Source: CAZPQK01 sp964588695
Lineage (GTDB): Bacteria; Krumholzibacteriota; Krumholzibacteriia; WVZY01; JAKEHA01
Direction: 5' to 3'
NCBI GenBank assembly: GCA_964588695.1
Contig: CAZPQK010000001.1
Location: 1 to 64,000, forward strand
DNA: 64,000 bases
Shown here one piece after another: positions 44,884 through 54,008 of the stretch. How positions within the stretch are numbered: the stretch's first letter is position 1; each line of letters opens with the position of its first letter. Made by a program: the position numbers and the translations under genes. Below the pieces are notes generated by a model. The model was not told the DNA's origin. It worked only from the letters and a program-made list of their open reading frames with translations, and searched no databases.

Positions 44884-46800
44884 CTACTTGTAGCTACGTT
44901 GCGTGAGCTTAACGTTTTCAAACACTAGTGGTTCTTTGTGCATAACCGCATCCGCCGGGTCGCCATGATGCTCCCACGCCGAAACATGCGCAAAGTTATC
45001 GTCATCGCGAAGGGCTTCACCTTCGTCGGTTTGGCTTTCCTCACGAAAGTGTCCGCCGCACGACTCGGTTCTAACCAGGGCATCGCGACACATCAGTTCG
45101 GCCAGTTCCATAAAGTCGGCCACCCGCCCCGCTTTTTCTAACGACTGATTGAGGTCGTTGCCGGAACCGGGCACGTTGACGTTTTCCCAAAACTCGGCGC
45201 GGATGGCGGGAATCTTCTCCAATGCTTGCTTGAGCCCAGCGTCGTCGCGCGACATGCCGCATTTGTCCCAAACCATCTTTCCCAATTCCCGATGGAACGA
45301 ATCCACCGTGCGTTTGCCGCCAATAGACAGCAGTTTGTTCACGCGGTCGTTGACCGCGGACTCTGCTTCGGCAAACGCGCTGTCGTCGGTACTGGCCCGC
45401 CCCAGCTCTTCTTGTGCCAGGTAGTTGCCGATGGTGTAGGGAATAACAAAGTAACCGTCGGCCAGGCCTTGCATGAGCGCGCTTGCACCGAGACGGTTGG
45501 CACCATGGTCGGAGAAATTGCACTCGCCTAACGCAAATAGCCCGGGAATGGTGGTCATTAAATTGTAATCAACCCACAGCCCACCCATCGTATAGTGCAC
45601 CGCGGGGTATATTCGCATCGGCGTTTCGTATGGGTTTTCGCCCGCGATGTTGTGGTACATGTCGAAGAGGTTGCCGTAGCGATCCGCCACTCCGTCCTTA
45701 CCCAAGCGCTCAATGGCATCCGAGAAGTCCAGGTACACGCCATTCTTTAGCGGCCCAACGCCGTAGCCGTCATCGACAACCGTCTTGGCGTTGCGCGAGG
45801 CGACATCACGGGGAACCAGGTTGCCGAAGCTTGGATACTTTTCTTCCAGATAGTAATAGCGGTCGGCATCGGGAATATCCTTAGGCGCGCGGGTGTCGTC
45901 GGTCTTTCGTGGCACCCAAATGCGACCATCGTTGCGCAGCGATTCGCTCATCAACGTAAGCTTGGATTGATAATCCCCCGAAGGGGGAATACACGTGGGG
46001 TGGATTTGAGTAAAGCAAGGGTTGGCAAAATAAGCACCGCGTTTGTGCGCACGCCAACTGGCTGTAACGTTGCACCCCTTGGCGTTCGTCGAAAGATAGA
46101 ACACGTTGCCGTAACCACCGGTGGCCAAAACAACGGCATCGGCCAGGTGGCGTTGTACCTGCCCAGTTGTCATATCACGCGTGATAATTCCGCGTGCCTT
46201 ACCGTCAATGATCACCAGTTCCAGCATCTCATTGCGGGTATGCATGGTGACCTTTCCGGTCGCGATTTGTCGCGAAAGCGCCTGGTAGGCACCCAACAAC
46301 AACTGCTGCCCGGTCTGACCGCGCGCGTAGAACGTTCGCGACACTTGCGCCCCACCAAATGAACGATTGTCCAACATACCGCCATATTCGCGCGCAAACG
46401 GAACACCCTGAGCGACACACTGGTCGATGATGTTCACCGATATCTGCGCCAGGCGGTACACGTTGGCTTCGCGCGAACGGTAATCGCCGCCCTTGACGGT
46501 GTCGTAAAAAAGCCGGAACACGCTGTCGCCGTCGTTGCGATAGTTCTTGGCGGCATTGATGCCGCCCTGCGCGGCAACGCTGTGCGCGCGACGGGGACTA
46601 TCCTGGTAGCAAAAGCATTGCACGTCGTAACCAAGCTCGGCCATCGACGCCGCCGCTGATGCTCCGGCTAGTCCCGAACCAACGACAATGACGTTGAACT
46701 TGCGCTTGTTGGCGGGGTTGATCAGTTTCATCTGAAACCGATGTTGATCCCACTTGTCTTCGATCGGCCCGCCGGGAATTCTCGCGTCGAGTGTTGGCAT
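44884..46800 (-). CDS. sdhA: Succinate dehydrogenase/fumarate reductase flavoprotein subunit
   Basis: 638 residues. N-terminal FAD-binding VVGSGLAGASAAASMAELG, the covalent-flavin histidine in RAHSVAAQGGINAAKNY, and the capping and C-terminal domains complete. The active-site HTMGG-type region reads HYTMGGLWVDYN, and the C-terminus ends after ENVKLTQRSYK. The size and a short N-terminal extension before the FAD motif match the Bacteroidota/Deltaproteobacteria-type enzyme that works with a single cytochrome b. Oxidises succinate in the TCA cycle or works as a fumarate reductase. Confidence 0.96.
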   Translation of the reverse strand: MPTLDARIPGGPIEDKWDQHRFQMKLINPANKRKFNVIVVGSGLAGASAAASMAELGYDVQCFCYQDSPRRAHSVAAQGGINAAKNYRNDGDSVFRLFYDTVKGGDYRSREANVYRLAQISVNIIDQCVAQGVPFAREYGGMLDNRSFGGAQVSRTFYARGQTGQQLLLGAYQALSRQIATGKVTMHTRNEMLELVIIDGKARGIITRDMTTGQVQRHLADAVVLATGGYGNVFYLSTNAKGCNVTASWRAHKRGAYFANPCFTQIHPTCIPPSGDYQSKLTLMSESLRNDGRIWVPRKTDDTRAPKDIPDADRYYYLEEKYPSFGNLVPRDVASRNAKTVVDDGYGVGPLKNGVYLDFSDAIERLGKDGVADRYGNLFDMYHNIAGENPYETPMRIYPAVHYTMGGLWVDYNLMTTIPGLFALGECNFSDHGANRLGASALMQGLADGYFVIPYTIGNYLAQEELGRASTDDSAFAEAESAVNDRVNKLLSIGGKRTVDSFHRELGKMVWDKCGMSRDDAGLKQALEKIPAIRAEFWENVNVPGSGNDLNQSLEKAGRVADFMELAELMCRDALVRTESCGGHFREESQTDEGEALRDDDNFAHVSAWEHHGDPADAVMHKEPLVFENVKLTQRSYK

Positions 46801-46808
46801 ATTCTTCC

Positions 46809-47492
46809 TTAGTTGATAATGCCGGCGAGCACACCAATGGGCACCGACAGGAATCCAACCGTAATCAGAACGGCCAACCCTGCGGCCGCAATCTTAATTT
46901 GTTGCTCGTATCGAACTCGATTCCAACCAAGTGTCTGAATCATGCTCCACGTGCCGTGGTAGAGATGCATACCCAAGGCGAGAACCGCTAGCATGTAGAC
47001 GAACGTAACCGGCGTCACCTGGAAACCAACGACCAGATTATGATAGGCGTCCCCATGAATAAAGTCAGGGTGTACGCCTTTCACGCCAAACGTGAAATGC
47101 ATCAGGTGGTAAATCACAAACAACGCGATGGTGAGCCCGCCCCAGCGAATGGTGAGGTTGGCGAGGTTGGACTTTAGCTTCTTGTGCGATGCATACCCCA
47201 CCGGCCGCGCCGCGGCGCTCTGGCGCGAAAGCGCTATCGCCGAAGCGATGTGCAAAACGAACGCAGCAATCAGCCCCAGGCGCATCACCCAAAGCAAGTG
47301 GGTGTGTCCAAAAATTGGGGCGCCGATTTCGCGGAGGCCTTCGGCGTAGTGGTTGAAGTACTCGGCACCTTGAAAGGCTTTCAAGTTGCCGTACATATGC
47401 ATCAGCACGAAGCCAATGAGGAGGAATCCGGTGACGGCCATGACCGCCTTCTTACCGATCGAAGCTCGGTAGAGGCTAACCAGTCCGTTCAT
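46809..47492 (-). CDS. sdhC: Succinate dehydrogenase cytochrome b subunit (single five-helix type)
   Basis: 227 residues with five membrane helices, starting SIGKKAVMAVTGFLLIGFVLMHM. Conserved histidines for two haems occur within helices (MHMYGN, HLLWVMRLGL, YHLMHFTFG, GMHLYHG). One long subunit replaces the separate SdhC and SdhD of the proteobacterial enzyme, as in Wolinella-type fumarate reductase and Bacillus-type enzymes. First gene of sdhCAB, eight bases before sdhA. Confidence 0.92.
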   Translation of the reverse strand: MNGLVSLYRASIGKKAVMAVTGFLLIGFVLMHMYGNLKAFQGAEYFNHYAEGLREIGAPIFGHTHLLWVMRLGLIAAFVLHIASAIALSRQSAAARPVGYASHKKLKSNLANLTIRWGGLTIALFVIYHLMHFTFGVKGVHPDFIHGDAYHNLVVGFQVTPVTFVYMLAVLALGMHLYHGTWSMIQTLGWNRVRYEQQIKIAAAGLAVLITVGFLSVPIGVLAGIIN

Positions 47493-47574
47493 CTACTAAC
47501 CTCGCAGTCTATTTCTGAGTGGCCGGATGAGGTGTCAGGGTGAATTGCTGAGGTGCGGCAACCGGCGCAAGTGT

Positions 47575-47603
47575 AATATATGATCGAAATTGTTGGGTAG
47601 CAA
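47575..47603 (-). promoter_or_regulatory. Sigma-70-type promoter for sdhCAB
   Basis: On the minus strand: -35 TTGCTA (47603-47598), 17-base spacer, -10 TATATT (47580-47575), about 83 bases before the sdhC ATG at 47492. It lies in the 277-base gap separating sdhCAB from kynU. The rest of that gap shows no gene, since a plus-strand open frame there has no protein-like character. Confidence 0.5.
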
Positions 47604-47769
47604 AAACCAAACCTTTGCTGTGTTGGAGACAAAGGTGGCCAGAACACTGATTTGTATCTTTGGAACGGACGCGCGCGCTGCAGAAACTGCCGTGCTCGCG
47701 GCAAGCGTTGGGGAAGGACTTGCCCGACCCCAGAAATGGCGGCCGCGGCGGCATGCGCCATGGGAACGG

Positions 47770-48978
47770 CTAGGCGCTACGACCCCCGATGGCGCGGACT
47801 ACGTCGCCAAGCGCATCCATCCCCCGCTCTAACTGGTCGTCGCTAAGATATGGGGCCGGCCCCAAGCGTAGCGAATCGCCGCGGGAGTCGCTAAACACGC
47901 CTCGTGCTAGAAGTTGCTCAACGATTTCCTGGGCGTGGGGTGTGGTCAGCACCAGGAACCCACCAACCTGATCAAGCGCCACATCGGTATCGCGTCGGAT
48001 GACGCGTGGGTCCAGATCGAGTGCGTCAAACGCTTTCGTTAGCAGGCCCACCTGATGCTGGCTAATTTGACGAAGAAACCCCGCGGTCAACCCGTGTTCC
48101 CGAAAAAAGCGAAACGACGCCGCAGCTCGGTAGTGACTGGCTGGGTCGTAGGTGGCTCCGGCCCATCGCGACGGGCCCGATCCGTAACGTACGCCGGAGC
48201 GTCCCTGGTCGGATGCGAGCAGACCGAACTCGCTAAACCACCCCGTGACCAGCGGTTCTAAGTCGCAGCCTGCGGGTGTGCGCAAGAAGCATGCACCTTC
48301 GCCCAGTTGTAAATACTTGTAGCCTCCGCCCACGACGTACGCGTTGGCCAACCCGCGATCGACCAGTTCGTAAGGTACAACACCGAGCGCGTGATAGGCG
48401 TCCACCAAAAGTCGAGCGCCGTTCCGATCGCACGTAGACTGTAACTCGCCAAGCCCGGGAACAATACGCGAGCTCTTAAAGAACACTGCCGACACCATGA
48501 CGGTTGCAGTTCGATCGTCAACCGCTTCGGCCAACCGCGTCGCAACGTCTTCGACCGGAAATGCCGGAACCTTGTGGAGCTCAATAAACTCTTCGCCCAG
48601 GCGATCCAATTGACGGCGGATGGTATGGAACTCGGCGTCGGTAGTGACAATTCGTGGACGTTCGCGCAAAGGGAGCGCGGACAGATACGCGACTATAAGG
48701 TGATGCGTGTTTTCGGCGAGCGCGATATCGCCGCCCGGATTACCCAACAACGCCGCAAAGCCCTCGCGAACCAGTTGCGCTTGTTGTTCGGCCAGATCCC
48801 ACTTGCCATCGACATAGGCAGCAGCATCCAGCCAGGATTGTTTCAGCGCATCAAGACCGACGTCGGGCCACGCCTGATGGGAATGGCCGCTCAGCAAGAC
48901 GCGTTCGTCGACTCGAAAGTGGGTATAGTGCGGCGCCAGCGCGTTGGGCGAAGTCGTCAGGTCGGAGAGTGTATACAC
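47770..48978 (-). CDS. kynU: Kynureninase
   Basis: 402 residues, PLP fold type I. It cleaves kynurenine to anthranilate and alanine (or 3-hydroxykynurenine). The PLP lysine lies in VVGGGYKYLQLGEGACFL, aligned with the Y-K-Y motif of kynureninases. Other conserved segments are LVDAYHALGVVPY (Asp for PLP) and SGHSHQAWPD near the start. GTG start directly after the kynA stop (TAG then GTG), so the two genes are coupled. The preceding enzyme, tryptophan dioxygenase, is in the same operon, but no kynurenine formamidase gene is seen in the window. Confidence 0.85.
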   Translation of the reverse strand: MYTLSDLTTSPNALAPHYTHFRVDERVLLSGHSHQAWPDVGLDALKQSWLDAAAYVDGKWDLAEQQAQLVREGFAALLGNPGGDIALAENTHHLIVAYLSALPLRERPRIVTTDAEFHTIRRQLDRLGEEFIELHKVPAFPVEDVATRLAEAVDDRTATVMVSAVFFKSSRIVPGLGELQSTCDRNGARLLVDAYHALGVVPYELVDRGLANAYVVGGGYKYLQLGEGACFLRTPAGCDLEPLVTGWFSEFGLLASDQGRSGVRYGSGPSRWAGATYDPASHYRAAASFRFFREHGLTAGFLRQISQHQVGLLTKAFDALDLDPRVIRRDTDVALDQVGGFLVLTTPHAQEIVEQLLARGVFSDSRGDSLRLGPAPYLSDDQLERGMDALGDVVRAIGGRSA

Positions 48979-49755
48979 CTAGAACTCCGACCTGATCGCC
49001 CACAAGTCGGGAAACAGCGGCTTGTTGATAGTCTGCAGCAAATAGGCAACGCCCGGCGATCCACCGGTACCCGGCTTAGCGCCGATCGTACGTTCCACCA
49101 TCTTCACGTGTCGGTAACGCCACTCTTGCAAACCTTCGTCGAAGTCAACCAAACGCTCGCAAAAATTCGCGATGGCATCGTGCCCGCGGTAGATGTCGAC
49201 CAGGACACGCTGCAGCGCCGGACTGGGCTCAACCGGCATGGTTACGTCGCGGTCCAACACATCCGTCGGAACATCAAAGCCGCGCGCATGCAGAAAGCGA
49301 ACAAACCAGTCCCACAGCGCTGGAGTTTCGTAGCGCTCACGCAGGCGTTTTTGTTCGGGCGTCCCTGCTTCGACCCGCTTAAACACATCTGCGCTCTTGC
49401 GCCCCAAAGCAAATTCCAGCTCGCGAAACTGGTACGACTGAAACCCACTCGAGTTTTCCAAACGGGTTCGGAACGACAGAAACTCCAACGGTGTCATGGT
49501 CTCGAGAATATCAATTTGAGCAACCATGATTTTCAACACGGTGAGCAGGCGCTTCATGGTGCGATGCGCGCGCGACAAGTCGTTCTTGTTCAGCAGCTCT
49601 GCCAGGTAGTCCAGTTCATGGAGGCTTTCCTTGAACCACAGTTCGTAGACCTGGTGAATAATGATAAACAACATTTCGTCGTGGTCTTCCGAACGGGTTC
49701 GCTGCAGGTCCAGCAGGCCGTCGATCTTTAAGTATTCGCCATAGGTTAGCGCCAT
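48979..49755 (-). CDS. kynA: Tryptophan 2,3-dioxygenase
   Basis: 258 residues, normal for bacterial TDO. Haem enzyme that opens the indole ring of tryptophan to N-formylkynurenine. Conserved: LTYGEYLKIDGLLDLQ, SEDHDEMLFIIIHQVYELWFKE (with the substrate-contacting His), LEFLSFRTRLENSSGFQS and the C-terminal haem-site region with the proximal His in WRYRHVKMVERTIG. Also TGGSPGVAYL near the end. Second gene of fumC-kynA-kynU. Confidence 0.95.
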   Translation of the reverse strand: MALTYGEYLKIDGLLDLQRTRSEDHDEMLFIIIHQVYELWFKESLHELDYLAELLNKNDLSRAHRTMKRLLTVLKIMVAQIDILETMTPLEFLSFRTRLENSSGFQSYQFRELEFALGRKSADVFKRVEAGTPEQKRLRERYETPALWDWFVRFLHARGFDVPTDVLDRDVTMPVEPSPALQRVLVDIYRGHDAIANFCERLVDFDEGLQEWRYRHVKMVERTIGAKPGTGGSPGVAYLLQTINKPLFPDLWAIRSEF

Positions 49756-49758
49756 GCG

Positions 49759-51150
49759 TCAGGAATCCTCCGGTTCGGTCATCGCACGAAAGTCAAGCAA
49801 GCGGTCGAGTTCGGTCGCCGACAACACTCCGCGCTCCAAAGCCACTTCGCGCACCGTCATCCCTTTTGCAAACGCTTCCTTGGAAATCGAGGCCGCTTCG
49901 TCGTAGCCGATCACCGGCGCCAGCGACGTGCAAATCGCCAGGTTGCGTTCGACTAACTCCCGCGCGCGTTCGTTGGCGGTGATTCCCACCACGCACTTGT
50001 CGGCAAAAACTCGCGCGCCGTTGGCAAGGAGTTCGATGGACTCCAGCAGATTGTGAGCGATGATGGGCATAAACACGTTCAGTTCGAAGTGCCCATTCAT
50101 TCCAGCGACTGCGATGGCGGCGTCGTGACCAACTACCTGCGCGGAGATCATCGTGAGTGCTTCGCACATAACCGGGTTGACCTTCCCCGGCATGATGGAA
50201 CTGCCCGGCTGTACCGCTGGAAGGTTGATTTCTGCAATCCCTGTTCGCGGCCCCGACCCCATCAGGCGAATGTCGTTGGCGATTTTCATAAAGCTGCATG
50301 CAATTGTCTTCAACTCGCCGGAAGCTTCAACGCACGCGTCCTTGCCGCCTTGCGCTTCAAAATGATTCGTCGCCTCATAAAACCCAAGCCCGGTGTCGGC
50401 GGCGATAAACCCGATCGCTTTTTGGGGAAAATCCCGCCGCCGGTTAATTCCCGACCCCACTGCGGTTCCTCCCAACGCCAGCTCCAGCAAAACGTCGTGG
50501 GCGCGACGGGCCCGAGCAATTGATTTTTCCAATTGCGCTGCATAACCGCCAAACTCCTGGCCCAAGCGCACCGGCGTCGCATCCATTAGATGCGTCCGCC
50601 CCGATTTGACCACGTCGTCAAACTCAATCGCCTTCTCCGCCAGCGCGCTGTGCAAATGTTCCAGCGCCGGGATCAAGTCCTCGGCCAGCGCCGTCGCAGC
50701 AGACACGTGAATCGCGGTGGGGATCACATCGTTGCTGGACTGCCCCATGTTCACGTGGTCGTTGGGATGTATCGACTTGGCGCCGCGCTCGTGGCCCGCG
50801 ACTTCGGCGGCGCGGTTGGCGATAACTTCGTTGGCGTTCATATTGGTCGAAGTTCCACTTCCCGTCTGATAGATATCCAGCGGGAACTCGGCGTCGAGCT
50901 TACCTTCGACCACTTCGCTGGCAGCCGTGACAATGGATTCGCCGATTGATTTGTCGAGATCGCCAAAGTGCATGTTGGCGCGAGCACATGATCGTTTAAT
51001 GATGCCCAGCGCGGCTACAAAACGTCGCGAAAAACGGATGCCGCTGATTGGAAAGTTCTCGATCGCGCGCGCCGTTTGCGCGCCGTAGTAAGCGTCGGCG
51101 GGAACCTGCATCTCCCCCAACGAATCTTTTTCGATCCGTGTGTTAGCCAT
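49759..51150 (-). CDS. fumC: Class II fumarase
   Basis: 463 residues. Starts RIEKDSLGEMQVPADAYYGAQTARAIENFP. The superfamily signature is GSSIMPGKVNPVMCE, with a second active-site region SGRTHLMDATPVRLGQEF and the GSGTSTNMNANEVIANRA segment. Interconverts fumarate and malate in the TCA cycle. It starts the operon, and its stop is only three bases from the kynA ATG, linking a TCA enzyme to tryptophan degradation. sdhCAB, which makes fumarate, lies just downstream. Confidence 0.96.
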   Translation of the reverse strand: MANTRIEKDSLGEMQVPADAYYGAQTARAIENFPISGIRFSRRFVAALGIIKRSCARANMHFGDLDKSIGESIVTAASEVVEGKLDAEFPLDIYQTGSGTSTNMNANEVIANRAAEVAGHERGAKSIHPNDHVNMGQSSNDVIPTAIHVSAATALAEDLIPALEHLHSALAEKAIEFDDVVKSGRTHLMDATPVRLGQEFGGYAAQLEKSIARARRAHDVLLELALGGTAVGSGINRRRDFPQKAIGFIAADTGLGFYEATNHFEAQGGKDACVEASGELKTIACSFMKIANDIRLMGSGPRTGIAEINLPAVQPGSSIMPGKVNPVMCEALTMISAQVVGHDAAIAVAGMNGHFELNVFMPIIAHNLLESIELLANGARVFADKCVVGITANERARELVERNLAICTSLAPVIGYDEAASISKEAFAKGMTVREVALERGVLSATELDRLLDFRAMTEPEDS

Positions 51151-51239
51151 GATTGTTATACTCCTTTTTGCTTGGGCTCATTGTAGAACAGCCTTGGTCG
51201 GATTGCCACGTTTGACCCGCACACCGCTAAGAACTATTG

Positions 51240-51878
51240 ATGACGAGTCCCCTGGACGTGTTTGGCGCCTTTTCCACCTACGCCGCAACGGCACTGGCCG
51301 CACTTATCCTTCCCGTGCCGCCAATAACACTTTGGTTTCAGCTATTCGCGCGACGCTGGCGGCGCTGGGGGCCTTCGTCGTACTGGCTGCACGCGCCCGT
51401 TTACATAGGCATCGTCGCAGCCGCGATGACTNNNNNNNNNNTGACTGCCCACGGCCGGTGGTCGGACACACTTGACGCCTGGCCGGTCGCGGCGCAATGG
51501 GCCGGAGTAGGCCTGCTCGGCGCCGCGCTAGCGTTGCTGGCACTGACGTTTGGCGTCGTCGACGTGGCCACTCTGATGTCGGCGCGGCAGTTTGGCGATC
51601 CTGGCCAGCGAACGCTCTACACGGGTGGTATCTACGCCTGGGTGCGGCACCCACGCTACTTGATGCTGGCGCTTGCGGCCCTGGGATCGGGCGCTTTGTT
51701 CGGGTCCCTGAGTTGGTTGGTTTTTGCGCCTCTGGTAGTCGCTGCCGTCCCGGTGATGTGTTGGCTGGAGGAGCGCGACCTGCGTAGTTGTTTTGGCGAG
51801 CGCTACCTGCGCTACGCCCGCGAAGTCCCGGCGCTAGCGCCAAAGCGTCCGCGACGGTGTCGCTCGACTTCCCGCTGA
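51240..51878 (+). CDS. ICMT/PEMT-like membrane methyltransferase family protein
   Basis: About 212 residues with five or six membrane helices. The C-terminal half has the isoprenylcysteine methyltransferase-like signature: YTGGIYAWVRHPRYLMLAL, then a helix and LEERDLRSCFGERYLRYAREVP, where R-H-P and the E-E-R-D-L motifs form the SAM site in this family. The substrate may be a lipid or peptide and is unknown. The ATG at 51240 is chosen over an adjacent TTG. Ten Ns (51432-51441) fall in codons 65-68. Divergent from fumC. Confidence 0.75.
   Translation: MTSPLDVFGAFSTYAATALAALILPVPPITLWFQLFARRWRRWGPSSYWLHAPVYIGIVAAAMTXXXXTAHGRWSDTLDAWPVAAQWAGVGLLGAALALLALTFGVVDVATLMSARQFGDPGQRTLYTGGIYAWVRHPRYLMLALAALGSGALFGSLSWLVFAPLVVAAVPVMCWLEERDLRSCFGERYLRYAREVPALAPKRPRRCRSTSR
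51432..51441. other. Assembly gap (10 Ns), probably artificial
   Basis: Ten Ns join two contigs. The base pairs on both sides are TGACT-N10-TGACT, so the ends share a five-base overlap. Merging on that overlap removes 15 bases, keeps the surrounding gene in frame and gives AAAMTAHGR across the joint. This suggests that no sequence is missing. Confidence 0.8.
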
Positions 51879-51913
51879 CAAACCGCGCCAGTCGCCGTCC
51901 AGGAGGTGTAGGC

Positions 51914-51947
51914 AAAAAAAACAACGGCGCCCGCAAGGACGCCGTTG
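51914..51947 (-). terminator. Intrinsic terminator of the DUF3078-like gene
   Basis: Arms 51922-51929 (CAACGGCG) and 51940-51947 (CGCCGTTG) form a perfect eight-base stem with a ten-base loop. On the minus strand it is followed by eight T bases (51921-51914). It lies 28 bases downstream of the stop codon at 51975. Confidence 0.9.
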
Positions 51948-51974
51948 CCAAACCTAACACTTCCGCTAGTTCGC

Positions 51975-53027
51975 TTAGAGGAATCGGTAGGTGATTCCAA
52001 TCGCCATCGTTTGCTTAAACTGTCCCGCTTTACGGGTCGCGGTGCGGGCCGCATCTGCGTTGGTGACCGAACCATTACTATCGGTTAACAGCGGTACCGA
52101 GTTGTCGTACTTGTCATACATCCACTGCACATAAAAGTTAAACGCAATGAACTTGGTAATTTGAGTGGTAAACAGGTTTTCCCACGCAACGTCCACAACG
52201 GTCGTGAAATCCGCGAGGTTAGAGTCGAGGTTGGCCGCAACCAGCGAATCTGCAAGAACTGCGTCGAAGTCGTCCTGGGCCGAGTAGAACACGGGTTGGA
52301 ACACCGATAGCTTGGACGTCCAGGCTACCTTGTCTTCGAATATCTTGGTCTTGTAGTCGGTGATCCACTCGATACCGCCATCGTTGGTGGATTCGGTAAC
52401 GGTTGCGTCACTTGGCGGTGCCGCCTCAAAGATGTCACGAGACGTCTGACGAAACGCAAAACCGACACGACTCAGGAGACTTTCATCTTCGGTGTCGATG
52501 AACTTTCGCGCCACACCGGCCGCTTCCTGAAACTTGATCGGATTAAAATTAAGATCGCGACCAAATGGATCGGTGGCGTCGATGAACTGGCTCTCGATTC
52601 CAAACGAAACGTAGGGATCAACCCACCCGCCCAGCGTAAAACGACCAACCGATTCGAAGTCGATCAGATCGCTGGACTTTTCCGGGCGATCCCAACTGCG
52701 TTCACCGTCGCCGTCCACCACTTGCTGGTGCGTTTGACCGAAGGCCAGCTTTAACGTGTTCAACCAGTTCAGCTTGGGGTTGAGTTGGTTCTCGCCACTG
52801 GCGTTAAAGATTCCAGTCCACACGATCGCCCCACGATCTCCACCCGACCAGTTATCACTGTACGAAGCCTGGCTAAGGTTGATTCCACCCTCGGCCGACC
52901 AGTACCACTTACCCGGCTCGAGAACGCGCTTTTCGTCATCGGCGAGCGCGGGCGTCATCGCGACACCTAGCAGCACCGCCGCAGCCACCACACTTCCCCA
53001 ACATTTCTTCCATACATTTGCTGTCAT
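51975..53027 (-). CDS. Outer-membrane beta-barrel protein, DUF3078-like
   Basis: 350 residues with a signal peptide (about 1-29, ending ALAD). Mature start WYWSAEGGINLSQASYSDNWSGG matches the opening of DUF3078 proteins, which are small barrels with an N-terminal plug-like segment. Alternating aromatic strands continue to the C-terminal AIGITYRFL, a typical barrel end with a terminal Phe/Leu. Function unknown. Single gene with its own strong terminator. Confidence 0.8.
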   Translation of the reverse strand: MTANVWKKCWGSVVAAAVLLGVAMTPALADDEKRVLEPGKWYWSAEGGINLSQASYSDNWSGGDRGAIVWTGIFNASGENQLNPKLNWLNTLKLAFGQTHQQVVDGDGERSWDRPEKSSDLIDFESVGRFTLGGWVDPYVSFGIESQFIDATDPFGRDLNFNPIKFQEAAGVARKFIDTEDESLLSRVGFAFRQTSRDIFEAAPPSDATVTESTNDGGIEWITDYKTKIFEDKVAWTSKLSVFQPVFYSAQDDFDAVLADSLVAANLDSNLADFTTVVDVAWENLFTTQITKFIAFNFYVQWMYDKYDNSVPLLTDSNGSVTNADAARTATRKAGQFKQTMAIGITYRFL

Positions 53028-53105
53028 TCTTACTCCTTAGGTTAAGAGCGAAACTCCGCTTACCCTATCGACACAAAGCCATTGCTCCCGGTCACAATCG
53101 TTTCG

Positions 53106-53924
53106 TTAGTCCCCTGCGGCGACCTGCCGCACATGTACAACTCGTTGTGGGAACGGGATTTCGATGCCATGGATGTCAAAGTCGCTCTTGATTTGCTCGT
53201 TTACCGCCATCTTGGCGCCCCAAAAGTCGGTACGCTTGGTCCAGAACCGAACCAGCAAGTTAATACTCGAGTCGGCGAGTTCGTTGACAAAGACCTGTGG
53301 CTCGGGGTCCTTAAACACGCGTTCGTCGTTGCCTAGCAGTTCCAGAACAATCTCTCGCGCGCGGTCGATTGGCGCGTCGTAAGCAATTCCCACCGTAATA
53401 TCGGCGCGTCGCGTGTCGTACACCGAGAAGTTCTTGATTACACCGCTAAATAGCTGTCCATTAGGAATCACCACCTTAACGTTGTCAAACGTCGCGATTT
53501 CGGTCGTGAACAACTGAATAGACTTGACCGTGCCGGTAACACCGGCGGCTTCTATCGCGTCGCCAACGCCGTAAGGACGAAACAAAATAATCATAATGCC
53601 GGCGGCAAAATTCGACAGTGAACCTTGAAGCGCCATGCCGATAGCAAAACCGGCAGCACCCAGCACTGCAACAAACGATGTGGTTTGCACGCCGAAGCGT
53701 GCAAGTGCCGCGATTACGGCAAACACGATGACCAGCACAAATGTCATGCGGGTCAGGAACGTTCTCAACGTAACGTCAACGTCGTATTTGGTCAGCGCGC
53801 GCTGGACCGCACTCCGTGCCCAACCGGCAATGATCCGGCCCAGGATGAGTACGCCAACCGCACCCAGCACATTCAGCCCAAACTGTACGCCGACGTCGAT
53901 TAGCTGGCTAACTTGTTGTTCCAT
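53106..53924 (-). CDS. mscS: Small-conductance mechanosensitive channel, MscS family
   Basis: 272 residues, the size of E. coli MscS. Three membrane helices in the first ~115 residues. The pore helix TM3 contains AVLGAAGFAIGMALQGSLSNFAAGIMI (Gly/Ala-rich packing face), followed by the FRPYGVGDAIEAAGVTGTVKSI start of the beta domain. The cytoplasmic alpha/beta domain ends FPQRVVHVR. Releases solutes under osmotic downshock. Confidence 0.94.
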   Translation of the reverse strand: MEQQVSQLIDVGVQFGLNVLGAVGVLILGRIIAGWARSAVQRALTKYDVDVTLRTFLTRMTFVLVIVFAVIAALARFGVQTTSFVAVLGAAGFAIGMALQGSLSNFAAGIMIILFRPYGVGDAIEAAGVTGTVKSIQLFTTEIATFDNVKVVIPNGQLFSGVIKNFSVYDTRRADITVGIAYDAPIDRAREIVLELLGNDERVFKDPEPQVFVNELADSSINLLVRFWTKRTDFWGAKMAVNEQIKSDFDIHGIEIPFPQRVVHVRQVAAGD

Positions 53925-54008
53925 GAATCTGCTCCGATAATATTGACCCGTGCCGCCACGTGTGTTGCGGATTAACTAACAGGTTTTGCTGCGCTTGTAA
54001 CGGACTTT

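Noticed and set aside
47590..47832. 80-codon plus-strand frame between sdhC and kynU
   Set aside because: Runs into kynU on the opposite strand, has no ribosome site and has an Arg/Ala-rich composition typical of a shadow frame.
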